Origin: Arthrobacter sp. Soil764
Lineage (GTDB): Bacteria > Actinomycetota > Actinomycetes > Actinomycetales > Micrococcaceae
Direction: 5' to 3'
DNA: 38,262 nt
Assembly (NCBI RefSeq): GCF_001428075.1
Contig: NZ_LMSI01000010.1
Coordinates: forward strand, 1 to 38,262
Shown here: positions 7,368-15,031 of the stretch, piece after piece
How positions within the stretch are numbered: position 1 is the first letter of the stretch
Layout of the letters: every line of letters begins with the position of its first letter
The notes under the pieces: generated by a model
Databases searched by the model: none
What the model saw: the letters and a program-made list of their open reading frames with translations, nothing else
What the model was told of the DNA's origin: nothing
Made by a program: the position numbers and the translations under genes

Positions 7368-8209
7368 GGCGGGCCGCCGCCGTCGGACAATTCCGCGGCG
7401 ATCTTCTTCAGCCCGCCTTTCCGCGGGACCTTCACCGGCTCCGGCCAGCGCGGGCTTAGCGTATCCCCCAGGGTTACGCCGCGGAGCTTGCGGCCAAACA
7501 GCGGCAGCACCCAGTCGTGGACCCAGCGCCGCTGGTGCCGCTCCCATTCGCGCAGGCCCAGCCGGGGCGGCGGCTCCCAGTCCCTGGGCTTGATCTTGTG
7601 CGGCACACCCAGCTGGTCCAGGACCTGCCCGGCAAGGTATTTGTGCCCCGCCTTGGACATGTGGAGCCGGTCCGAGTCCCACATCCTGCGGTCGTGGAAG
7701 GCGTCCAGGCACCAGTAGTCCACCAGCACCGCGCCGTACTTCTCCGCGATGTCCCGCACCCGTTGGTTGTAATAGGTGTTGCGCTTCTTCAACGGCTCCA
7801 GGAGCGCCGAGACCTTGACGTCGAACCCGGTGAAGAGGACCACCGTGGCACCGGTGCCGGCGAGCCGGGCAACAAGCTGTTCGTAGTCCGCCATGAGCGC
7901 TGCCATGTCGGTCTTCAGGTCCAGGATGTCGTTCCCGCCGGCATAAAGGGTGACCAGCGTGGGCTTCATCCGCAGCGCAGCTTCCAGCTGCTCGTCGATG
8001 ATGTGCCGGAGCCGCTTACTGCGGATGGCCAGGTTGGCGTACTTCCACCCGGGCTGTGCCTTGGCGAGTTTCTCGGCCACCCGGTCAGCCCACCCCCGCA
8101 CGCCATTGGGCAGCCGCTCATCCCGGTCCCCCACGCCTTCGGTGAAGGAGTCACCAAGGGCAACAAACACCCGCCGCCCGGAGCCAGGAAGCAAGGATTC
8201 GCGCGCCAC
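7364..8209 (-). CDS. SGNH/GDSL family hydrolase (paralogue 2)
   Basis: A 281-residue hydrolase with GDSF (catalytic S21), NLAIRS (59-64), GGND (N93) and DRLH (D180, H183). It is the paralogue of 4401-5162, with a longer C-terminal extension rich in Arg/Trp/Pro. No signal peptide is visible, so the unknown ester substrate is probably intracellular. Start GTG 8209 has no Shine-Dalgarno but is preceded by TAGGTT and 6 nt, again a leaderless arrangement. It is transcribed toward the YciI gene. Confidence 0.88.
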   Translation of the reverse strand: MARESLLPGSGRRVFVALGDSFTEGVGDRDERLPNGVRGWADRVAEKLAKAQPGWKYANLAIRSKRLRHIIDEQLEAALRMKPTLVTLYAGGNDILDLKTDMAALMADYEQLVARLAGTGATVVLFTGFDVKVSALLEPLKKRNTYYNQRVRDIAEKYGAVLVDYWCLDAFHDRRMWDSDRLHMSKAGHKYLAGQVLDQLGVPHKIKPRDWEPPPRLGLREWERHQRRWVHDWVLPLFGRKLRGVTLGDTLSPRWPEPVKVPRKGGLKKIAAELSDGGGPP

Positions 8210-8215
8210 CGGCCC

Positions 8216-8221
8216 AACCTA
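8216..8221 (-). promoter_or_regulatory. -10 box of SGNH hydrolase gene 2 (leaderless)
   Basis: TAGGTT on the minus strand with 6 nt to the GTG start at 8209. It nearly matches the TAGGCT box of the YciI gene. No convincing -35 hexamer is seen. Confidence 0.45.
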
Positions 8222-8288
8222 ACGGCACAAAGGAAAGCAAGGACGACGCCGGGATGAACAGTCAGTGCGCGGGTCGTCATTGAGGCGG

Positions 8289-8338
8289 CTGATTACCCGG
8301 GCCCGTTCCCTGCCATAGGGAACGGGCCCGGTAATCAG
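8289..8338 (-). terminator. Terminator of the GH16-phosphoesterase gene
   Basis: An inverted repeat of about 21 bp with one bulged C (arms 8289-8310 and 8318-8338, loop TGCCATA) begins 3 nt after the stop codon of the large secreted protein. The stem is very GC-rich. It can work in either direction, but no rightward gene ends here. Confidence 0.85.
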
Positions 8339-8341
8339 GAA

Positions 8342-10585
8342 TCAGGGGGTCCGTGAACCGCTGTCCGTCTGCATCCCTCCGTGGACCGGGCGGAACTCCC
8401 AGGTGTAGGAGCCGTCCGCTTTCAGGCTCATCCTCAGGTGGCCCCAGGTGTCGCTGAACTTCCGCTGGATGTAGGCCGGGTCACTGGTGAACGAGCGGAG
8501 GCCGATACCCCCAGTGGACACCTGGAACTGCTGCATGCCGTCCGGCACGCACTGGTCCGCGTTGTTCACCGGGCAAGTCCGCTCATAGTTGTGCTGGGAG
8601 CCGGACAGCAACACTTTCACCCGGTTGTTCCAGAACATGTCGATCCAAGGCTTCGCCTGGGTGAAGCGCGTGTGGCTGGACGTGTTGGAGGTGAAATATG
8701 GGTCATGGTAGACGGCGGCCAGATGCTTCCCGGCGGCCTTGGCCGCTTTCAAGTCAGCGTCCATTTCCGCGGTCATGGCCTGGGCCCGGGACGCGTTGTA
8801 CCGCCACGTCGCCGTAGGCGCCACCAGGATGTGCCAGTTGCCCTTATCGAACGAATACCACTCCATCGCATCCTGGAACCGGCCCAAAGTGGTGCTGGTA
8901 GCGGACTTGGTGGAGCTCACACACTGGCCGTCCATGAACCGGTCCACGTCATCATTCACCCCCGGCTCCAGGTCGTGGTTGGGGCCCGTGGTCCAGTACG
9001 TCTTGGCCTTCAACCCGCCCCACAGCGTGTTCCACGCCCCGAGCGTCGAGCAGGTCCCCTTGTCGTACTGGAAGTCGCCGATGGCGAGGAAATTATCCAA
9101 CGAACCATCGTTGAGGCCGCCGATGATGCTGGCAGCGTTCTTGCCGGACGCCGAGCTCGTCGACGTATTACCTGACGGGTTCATGTCGCCAACAGCAGCG
9201 AACTCGAAAGAATCACCCGACGGCGGAGTGGTCGGCGCCGGGGTCGGGCTCGAGGTAGGCGTCGGGGTGGGGGTAGGCGTCGGGCTCGTCGCCCCTGCTG
9301 CCGGGTACACACGTACCCAGTCCACGCGCATCTCCCCGGCACCGTCAGCAGTGGAGTCCGGGAACCAGTCCAGCTGCAGCGTCTGGTGCATGCTGCCTGG
9401 AGGCTGATGGGTGGGGTCCTTGTCCTCGAACCACTTCACGCCATCCACGTAACCGACCATCCCGGCGGGGGACCAGTCCACTGCGTAGTTGTGGAACTGG
9501 GAAACGTCCAGCGTCTTGCTGGCGCTGGTCTGGGAGTTGCTGCAGGAGAAGTGCTGGAAGAACTTGATGACGTTCCAGTCGCCCGATGTTTCCGCGTAAT
9601 CGACTTCACCGTCGCAAGGCCAGTTCCCGCTGTCCGGCCACAGGATTGAGACCATGTGGTACTCGTTGTCGCCCGACCCGGCGGCGCGGACCTCCCACCG
9701 CCCGTACTTCTGGCGGGCGAACTTCGCGGACATGCCGGCGGTGGTCCCGTCCGGTGTTCCGTTCATGACCATCTTGGAGCCGTCCACTTTTACCTGCTGC
9801 GGGCTGCGGATGCCCTTGCCGGCGTGTCCGGCGCTGTTGTACACGCTCCACTTGGTTGCGTCCGGGGCTCCCGTGTAGTTGAACTCGTCCCCGGCGACGG
9901 GAGCGCCCCAGTTCTGCGTGGTGGCAGCCTGGACACCACTCGGATCAGTGGGCGCAGGTGTGGGGGTGGGGGTGGGGGTTGGCGTCGGGGTGGGGTTTGC
10001 CACCACCGCGTCAGCCGCGGTGGTAACCACCAGCTTTGGGCGGAGCGCCGCGTCCAAGGCCTGGTTCGATTTGAAGCCCAGCCACTTCTGAGTGCCGGAT
10101 TCCAGCCTGAAGTTCTGCTCACCGCCGGTGGCGATGACGCCCTTGGTGACGTCCCATTCCACCCAGGCGCCGTTGGAGAACCCGCCGGTCTTGCCCAGCC
10201 ATGTCCCGCGCGCCGGCGCGTTATTCCAGGTGACACCCGTTTCGGTCCATGCCCCGCCCGTGGTGTAAACATCCACAAACTCAGTCGATGTTGCCGCTGC
10301 CTCCGAGTATGCCCGCAGCTTTGCCGAGACGATGTGCTCCCCGGCCGGGACCTGGACGTTGAACCGCAGCAGGCTGTTCCGGGAGATGCTTGTCCGGCCC
10401 TCCGTGGACCATCGGACGCTGGTCCCGAAGTTCTCTGTCGGCCGGTCGGCCTGGACATAGCTGTCGGCGATCGGTGCGAATGTCAGCGCTCCAACCGCGT
10501 TCGCCACGCTGCCCACTACCGCGAGCGAAACGAGCATGACTAAAAGTGTCAGGGCAGAGATAGCCGGCCGCAGGATAGTTTTCAT
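8342..10585 (-). CDS. Secreted multidomain protein: DNRLRE, GH16 glycosidase, metallophosphoesterase
   Basis: A 747-residue exported protein. Order: signal peptide (1-30), DNRLRE/CBM96-like domain (about 33-190), Pro-Thr linker (197-212), GH16 beta-glucanase-type domain (about 222-428), second Pro-Thr linker (434-455), calcineurin-like metallophosphoesterase (about 460-745). GH16 catalytic residues follow ExDxxE: E327, D329, E332. Phosphoesterase metal ligands appear in GDM (D467), GDF (D504), PNHD (N536-D538), YHD (H627) and SQHNYE (H665). No sortase or lipid anchor. Substrates are not readable; a beta-glucan or galactan plus a phosphorylated compound is a guess. Start ATG 10585 has a weak AAGG 9 nt upstream. 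It is monocistronic. Confidence 0.88.
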   Translation of the reverse strand: MKTILRPAISALTLLVMLVSLAVVGSVANAVGALTFAPIADSYVQADRPTENFGTSVRWSTEGRTSISRNSLLRFNVQVPAGEHIVSAKLRAYSEAAATSTEFVDVYTTGGAWTETGVTWNNAPARGTWLGKTGGFSNGAWVEWDVTKGVIATGGEQNFRLESGTQKWLGFKSNQALDAALRPKLVVTTAADAVVANPTPTPTPTPTPTPAPTDPSGVQAATTQNWGAPVAGDEFNYTGAPDATKWSVYNSAGHAGKGIRSPQQVKVDGSKMVMNGTPDGTTAGMSAKFARQKYGRWEVRAAGSGDNEYHMVSILWPDSGNWPCDGEVDYAETSGDWNVIKFFQHFSCSNSQTSASKTLDVSQFHNYAVDWSPAGMVGYVDGVKWFEDKDPTHQPPGSMHQTLQLDWFPDSTADGAGEMRVDWVRVYPAAGATSPTPTPTPTPTSSPTPAPTTPPSGDSFEFAAVGDMNPSGNTSTSSASGKNAASIIGGLNDGSLDNFLAIGDFQYDKGTCSTLGAWNTLWGGLKAKTYWTTGPNHDLEPGVNDDVDRFMDGQCVSSTKSATSTTLGRFQDAMEWYSFDKGNWHILVAPTATWRYNASRAQAMTAEMDADLKAAKAAGKHLAAVYHDPYFTSNTSSHTRFTQAKPWIDMFWNNRVKVLLSGSQHNYERTCPVNNADQCVPDGMQQFQVSTGGIGLRSFTSDPAYIQRKFSDTWGHLRMSLKADGSYTWEFRPVHGGMQTDSGSRTP
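9240..9288 (-). repeat. Pro-Thr linker repeat between GH16 and phosphoesterase domains
   Basis: Imperfect 6-bp repeats of the GGGGT(A/C)/GGCGTC type encode alternating Pro-Thr/Ser residues. This is an ordinary extracellular linker, not a CRISPR or regulatory array. Confidence 0.8.
9958..9995 (-). repeat. Pro-Thr linker repeat between DNRLRE and GH16 domains
   Basis: Near-perfect hexamer repeats (GGGGGT type on the plus strand) encode a Pro-Thr run. The low complexity makes the stretch prone to slippage and to sequencing errors. Confidence 0.85.
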
Positions 10586-10632
10586 GGAATGAGACCTTAA
10601 TGTTCCAGTTGAAATAACCGAAGCATACGGCT

Positions 10633-10649
10633 TGTCACACCCTGTGACA
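10633..10649. promoter_or_regulatory. Perfect 7-3-7 inverted repeat, candidate operator
   Basis: TGTCACA-CCC-TGTGACA lies 48 nt before the ATG of the GH16 gene. On the minus strand its last arm provides GTGACA, a five-of-six match to a -35 box, with TATTTC 16 nt further as a possible -10. A regulator bound here would cover the -35 region. The half-site order differs from the CRP/GlxR palindrome. Confidence 0.5.
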
Positions 10650-10917
10650 TAGCAATTACCGCTCTAGAGATTCTTGAAAACGTGTGTTACGCGCGGAGCG
10701 ACGGTGAGCGGACGTTTTGATTCAGGCCGCCAAAAGTGAGCGGGCGTCGAAGGAAGACCTGCAGGATCTGATGGGGCGTTGCAGGAGGGGCGGTGGGAGG
10801 GACATCCGGCAGCGTGCGTCTTAGCTGGGCCCACTCGGGCAGGGTCCCCTTGCCGAGCTTGCGAGGTTAGGGGCCCGAGGGGCGGAACGAGCGAGCACGC
10901 AGAGGATGTGCCTCCCA

Positions 10918-10937
10918 CCGCCTGAGAGCCAAGGCGG
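10918..10937 (-). terminator. Possible terminator of the siderophore operon
   Basis: CCGCCT and AGGCGG arms of 6 bp with an 8-nt loop lie 5 nt after the stop of the siderophore-interacting protein gene. The hairpin is short and lacks a U-tract. Confidence 0.35.
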
Positions 10938-10942
10938 ACGGG

Positions 10943-12013
10943 TTACCCTTCGGCTTTGCCCTTCCGCCAGTAACCCATGAAGGCCACCTGTTTCCGGTCC
11001 ATCCCCACGTCGCGCACCAAATAGCGCCGCAGGTCCTTGATGACGCCTGCTTCACCGGCAATCCAAGCGTAGAAGGGCATGGCGCCGGCGGGCATCCCAG
11101 GGTTCTTGGTGGCGCTGATGTGCGCGGTCTCCAACCGGGCAGGCGTCTCCCACAGGATGTCCGTATCCACGTTGACGTCCTCGGGCTCGGGCCCGGCGCC
11201 GCCGTCGTCCGTTCTGATGCCCACCCAGCCCGGCTCGGGGACGGCTTTCCGCACGGCCTCCTGCAGGAGGTGGCCGTGGGGCCGGGAGCGGCCGATGGCG
11301 GCACCGCGGGCAAGCCAGGTGATTTCGATGTCGGCCGGGGAGTGGAGCTCCAGGAAGTCGCCGGCCTGCGGAACCTCAAGGAAAGCGTGCCCGCTCATGT
11401 ACGGCGGGAGCGTTTCGAGGATGGCGGAGATGGCGGGGACCGCGGTTTCGTCGCCGGCAAGCAGGATGCGCTGGGCCAGGCCGGGCCGCCATTCAATCCC
11501 GGAGTATGTCTCCGCGGTGATGCAATGGGCGGCGCGGTTGTTGGGGCCGATGATGGTGAGGGCGTCGCCGGGCCGGGCGTTGAAGGCCCAGTTGGCGGCG
11601 GGCCCGGTGTTGTCCGGACCGTCGAGGTGCATCGCGAAGTCGACGTCGATCTCCGGGTATACCCCGTCCAGCCGCGCCTCGCGGACGGTGTACGTACGCT
11701 TGGAGCCGCGCACGTTCGGGTCCATGGCCAGCCAGTCCCGGTACCACCCGGCCTGGCTGGTGTGGAAGGCCGGCAGCGGCAACTGTGAGCCGTCCGGGGC
11801 CAGGGACGGAATCACGAGTTTGATCCGGAGGTCCAGGGAGTGGCCGTGGACGCCGAAATCGCGCAGGGAGTAGCCTCCGAACGTGATCCTGCGGAATGTG
11901 GGGCTGAGCTGCTGGACGGAGGATACCGTCACCTCGAAGGCCAGGCTCATCGGCTGGGCGGTCACAGGATGGGCAGTCACAGGCTGGGCAGGTGCGTCGT
12001 GGCGGGTCTTCAT
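10943..12013 (-). CDS. Siderophore-interacting protein (ferric-siderophore reductase)
   Basis: A 356-residue cytosolic flavoprotein of the SIP/ViuB family, which reduces Fe(III)-siderophores with NAD(P)H to release iron. FAD binding is indicated by RTYT (106-109) in KRTYTVRE. The SIP C-terminal domain ends with FMGYWRKGKAEG. The first about 22 residues are a Pro/Thr/Gln-rich extension encoded by imperfect 15-bp repeats (11954-11990); M22 (MSLAFEV) may be the ancestral start. ATG 12013 overlaps the TGA of the ATPase gene by 4 nt, so it is translationally coupled. It is the last gene of the iron uptake operon. Confidence 0.92.
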   Translation of the reverse strand: MKTRHDAPAQPVTAHPVTAQPMSLAFEVTVSSVQQLSPTFRRITFGGYSLRDFGVHGHSLDLRIKLVIPSLAPDGSQLPLPAFHTSQAGWYRDWLAMDPNVRGSKRTYTVREARLDGVYPEIDVDFAMHLDGPDNTGPAANWAFNARPGDALTIIGPNNRAAHCITAETYSGIEWRPGLAQRILLAGDETAVPAISAILETLPPYMSGHAFLEVPQAGDFLELHSPADIEITWLARGAAIGRSRPHGHLLQEAVRKAVPEPGWVGIRTDDGGAGPEPEDVNVDTDILWETPARLETAHISATKNPGMPAGAMPFYAWIAGEAGVIKDLRRYLVRDVGMDRKQVAFMGYWRKGKAEG

Positions 12014-12834
12014 GGGACGAGCTCCAGTTCGTTGGCTGGGGTGTGGTGGCGGCCTATTGGAATGATCAGCGGGGTGGCCGAAACGGGGTCCGGGATGACG
12101 CGGCTCTCCAGGCCGAAGACGTCGCGGACCAGTTCTTCCGTCACCACCTCGCGCGGGGACCCCACTGCCGCCACGGCACCGGCCTTCATGGCGATGACGT
12201 TGTCCGCGTAGCGCGCGGCGAGGTTCAGATCGTGCAGGACGATGGCCACTGTGGTGCCGTGCCTGCGGTTCAGGTCCGTTACGAGGTCCAGGACCTCCAC
12301 CTGGTGGGCCAGGTCCAGGTAGGTTGTGGGTTCGTCCAGCAGCAGGACATCGGTTTCCTGGGCGAGGGCCATCGCAATCCAAACCCGCTGCCGCTGGCCG
12401 CCGGAAAGTTCGTCGACGTCGCGCCCGGCGAGGTCCAGCGTTCCGGTGGCTTCCAGCGCACGCTGCACGGCGGCGTCGTCCTTTTCACTCCAGCTCCGGA
12501 AGAAGCCCTGGTGCGGGTAGCGCCCGCGCCCCACCAGGTCGCGGACGCTGATGCCGTCCGGTGCGGTGGGGTGCTGGGGAAGCAGGCCGAGGGTCTGGGC
12601 CAGTTCCCGGGCGGGCCGGGTGTGGATATCCCTGGCGTCGAGGGTCACGGCGCCGCCGGAGGGCTTCAGGAGCCGGGACAGTCCGCGGAGCAGGGTGGAC
12701 TTTCCGCAGGCGTTTGCGCCCACGATCATGGTCACCTTGCCTGCGGGAATCCGGACGCTGAGCCCGTCCACCACGCAGCGTTGGCCGTAGGTAAGCGTCA
12801 GGTCCCGGGCTTCGAGAACAGCCACGTCAGGCAT
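12010..12834 (-). CDS. Siderophore ABC transporter ATP-binding protein (FecE/FepC-like)
   Basis: A 274-residue ABC ATPase energising ferric-siderophore import. Walker A is at 39-47 with ANACGKST, the signature LSGGQ at 143-147, Walker B LLLDEP at 164-169, and the switch His in VLHDLN. NACGKST rather than NGAGKST is common in siderophore ATPases. ATG 12834 gives the full family N-terminus, but GAAAGG sits only 1 nt before it. GTG 12825 (9 nt after that ribosome site, 271 aa) may be the true start. It overlaps the end of the preceding permease gene. Confidence 0.95.
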   Translation of the reverse strand: MPDVAVLEARDLTLTYGQRCVVDGLSVRIPAGKVTMIVGANACGKSTLLRGLSRLLKPSGGAVTLDARDIHTRPARELAQTLGLLPQHPTAPDGISVRDLVGRGRYPHQGFFRSWSEKDDAAVQRALEATGTLDLAGRDVDELSGGQRQRVWIAMALAQETDVLLLDEPTTYLDLAHQVEVLDLVTDLNRRHGTTVAIVLHDLNLAARYADNVIAMKAGAVAAVGSPREVVTEELVRDVFGLESRVIPDPVSATPLIIPIGRHHTPANELELVP

Positions 12835-13942
12835 CCTTTCGATTGGCCGTGACCAGGAGCCACAGCAGGAACGGGGCACCCAGCGCGCCGGTGACCACAC
12901 CCACCGGCAGGACGGTGCCATCCAGGAACAGTGGGGCGAGATTCGCGGCGGCGTAGTCCGCGGACAGGACAACCAGGGCACCCACCAGGGCCGACGCCGG
13001 CAGGCTGGCCTTGCCGGCGAAGCGGCGGGAGATGGGACCGGCGAGGAAGGCGACGAATGAGACCGGCCCGGCGGCGGCCGTCGCCACGGCCGCGAGCGCC
13101 ACCGCAATGAGCACCAGTGCCAGGCGGGCCGCATTGACACGGACCCCCAATCCGGCCGCGGCATCGTCACCCAGTTCCAGGATGCGCAGCGGACCGGCGA
13201 TGACCGCGGTGGCGGGAACCAGCACCACGAGCGCCAGGAACAGGACTCCGGCGCGGTCCCAGTTGGCGGAGTTCAGGGATCCGTTGAGCCAGACCAGGAC
13301 GTCGGCGGCGGTGCGGATGTCCGCGCGCGTCATCAGGAAACTGACCACTGCGTGCAGGGCGGCCGCGATCCCGATTCCGGCAAGGACCAGCCGGTTTCCC
13401 GCTGCATTCCCCCGCCCGGTCCCGCGCACAGCCCCGCCGCTGGAGGTCCCGTAAATCAGGGCGGCCACGGCAAGGGCACCCACGAGCGCCGCCCCGGAAA
13501 CCGCAGCACCGGAGGCGCCGAAAATGATAATTGCGGTCACGGCGGCTGCGCTGGCCCCGGAACTGATGCCGATGACGTCGGGGCTGGCGAGCGGATTCCG
13601 CAGCATGGTCTGGAACAGGGCGCCGGCCAGCCCGAAGGCAATTCCGACCATGGTGCCGGTGAGGGCCCGGGGAAGCTTGTTCTCCATCACGATGAAGCTG
13701 GCGCCCGGAATCTTTGCACCGCCGCCCAGGTGGTTGACCACGATGGTGAAGAAGTCCGGGATGGCCACCGTGTAGCTGCCCAGCAGGACTGACACGAAAA
13801 ACAGGATTACGACGGCGGTGGCCAGGAGGGCGGTCCGGTTCAGGCGCAGGCGTCCCCGGCGATGCTCCATCAGTTGTGGTCCTTTGGAGGGGGTTTTAGC
13901 AGCCATATCTGATGGAGCAACACCGGGTTTGAGGAGCGTCAC
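12827..13942 (-). CDS. Siderophore ABC transporter permease, FecCD family (second subunit)
   Basis: A 371-residue membrane protein of the BtuC/FecCD family with about nine to ten hydrophobic helices. Family signatures are GAxFQTMLRNPLASPDVIGI near the start, AGIGIAA and the late AGPVSFVAFLAGPISR motif that contacts the ATPase. It pairs with the upstream permease as a heterodimer. The GTG start at 13942 overlaps the TGA of that permease by 4 nt, with AAGGGGG 7 nt before it. The hydrophilic N-terminus (about 35 residues) is longer than in FepG. Confidence 0.94.
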   Translation of the reverse strand: MTLLKPGVAPSDMAAKTPSKGPQLMEHRRGRLRLNRTALLATAVVILFFVSVLLGSYTVAIPDFFTIVVNHLGGGAKIPGASFIVMENKLPRALTGTMVGIAFGLAGALFQTMLRNPLASPDVIGISSGASAAAVTAIIIFGASGAAVSGAALVGALAVAALIYGTSSGGAVRGTGRGNAAGNRLVLAGIGIAAALHAVVSFLMTRADIRTAADVLVWLNGSLNSANWDRAGVLFLALVVLVPATAVIAGPLRILELGDDAAAGLGVRVNAARLALVLIAVALAAVATAAAGPVSFVAFLAGPISRRFAGKASLPASALVGALVVLSADYAAANLAPLFLDGTVLPVGVVTGALGAPFLLWLLVTANRKDA

Positions 13943-15021
13943 AGGCCAGCCCCCTTTCCGCGGCGGATCAGCCATACGAACACCGGCGCACCCACCAGGG
14001 CGGTCATGATGCCGGCCGGGACTTCGCCGGGAAGCAGGACCACCCGGCCAAGAATGTCGGCACCCAGGAGCAGGACGGGGGCCATCACCAGGGAAAAGGG
14101 CAGGATCCAGCGGTAGTCGGGGCCGGTGAGGAAGCGCACGGCATGCGGTACCACCAGGCCCACGAAGCCGATGGGCCCCGCCAGCGCGGTGGCCGTACCG
14201 CACAGCAGGACGATGCCGAGGGCAACCACGGCGCGGGACAGGACAACCCGCTGGCCAAGCCCACGGGCGACGTCGTCCCCCAGGGCCAGGCCGTTGAGGG
14301 TCGGGCCCGCCAGCAGCACGATGACCGCACCGGCGGCCAGGAACGGCAGTCCGGGCAGGAGCACGGTCCAGTCACGACCCGCGATGCCGCCCACCTGCCA
14401 GAAGCGGAACCTGTCCAGGGTGTCCTGGCTGGAGACCAGGATGACATTCATGAGCGAGGACAGTCCGGCGCTGAGTGCGGCTCCCGCCAGTGCGAGTTTG
14501 ACCGGACTGGCCCCATCCCTGCCCAGCGAGGCGATGAGGTACACCACGACGGCGGCAGCGGCAGCGCCGAGAAATGCGAACCAGACGTAGCCGGAGAAGC
14601 TGGCCACGCCGAAGACGTAGATTCCCGTGACCACGGCCAGGGCAGCTCCGGCGTTGACGCCAATAATGCCGGGATCGGCCAGCGGATTGCGGGCGACTCC
14701 CTGCATTGCGGCCCCGGCCAGGCCCAGGGCGCCCCCGGCCAGCACGCCCAGGACCGTGCGCGGGATCCGGGCTTGGACCACGGCGTGGTCACCGTTGGTG
14801 GGGTCGAACGCGGTGAGGGCCTGCCACACGGTGCCGAGGGGAACCTCCCGTGCCCCCACTGCCAGCGAGGCGCCGGCCACCAGCACCAGCGCGACGACGG
14901 CGCCCGCCAGCCAGGCGGTGCGCTTCGTTCCCGACGCATCACCGCGGCGGGGGGCAGCGGCTGCCTTGGCCGGCACCTGCGAGCCTGTGCCCGCTGCCGG
15001 ACGCGCCGTCGTCGTACTCAT
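13939..15021 (-). CDS. Siderophore ABC transporter permease, FecCD family (first subunit)
   Basis: A 360-residue BtuC/FecCD-type permease. Signatures include AGAAMQGVARNPLADPGIIG, the middle ALAGAALSAGLSS and AGPIGFVGLVVPHAVR near the C-terminus. An Ala/Pro-rich cytosolic N-terminus of about 33 residues precedes the first helix. It starts 10 nt after the binding-protein stop and is followed by the second permease with a 4-nt overlap. Both permeases form the import channel for the ferric siderophore. Confidence 0.94.
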   Translation of the reverse strand: MSTTTARPAAGTGSQVPAKAAAAPRRGDASGTKRTAWLAGAVVALVLVAGASLAVGAREVPLGTVWQALTAFDPTNGDHAVVQARIPRTVLGVLAGGALGLAGAAMQGVARNPLADPGIIGVNAGAALAVVTGIYVFGVASFSGYVWFAFLGAAAAAVVVYLIASLGRDGASPVKLALAGAALSAGLSSLMNVILVSSQDTLDRFRFWQVGGIAGRDWTVLLPGLPFLAAGAVIVLLAGPTLNGLALGDDVARGLGQRVVLSRAVVALGIVLLCGTATALAGPIGFVGLVVPHAVRFLTGPDYRWILPFSLVMAPVLLLGADILGRVVLLPGEVPAGIMTALVGAPVFVWLIRRGKGAGL

Positions 15022-15031
15022 GAAACGGTGC

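Larger units (their letters stand above)
10586..10942. other. Intergenic region upstream of the GH16 gene
   Basis: About 357 bp. It contains the promoter area of the leftward secreted-enzyme gene (10586-10660), a perfect inverted repeat (10633-10649), two copies of GTGAGCGG(A/G)CGT 32 bp apart (10704-10715, 10736-10747), and a weak hairpin after the siderophore operon. A leftward open frame of 84 codons (10664-10918) shows no family features and I do not call it. Confidence 0.45.

Noticed and set aside
9240..9995. Short repeats that resemble an array
   Set aside because: They encode Pro-Thr linkers in frame and lack CRISPR repeat/spacer organisation.
10664..10918. 84-codon leftward open frame
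   Set aside because: No ribosome site, Pro/Ser-rich shadow-like composition and no recognisable motif.
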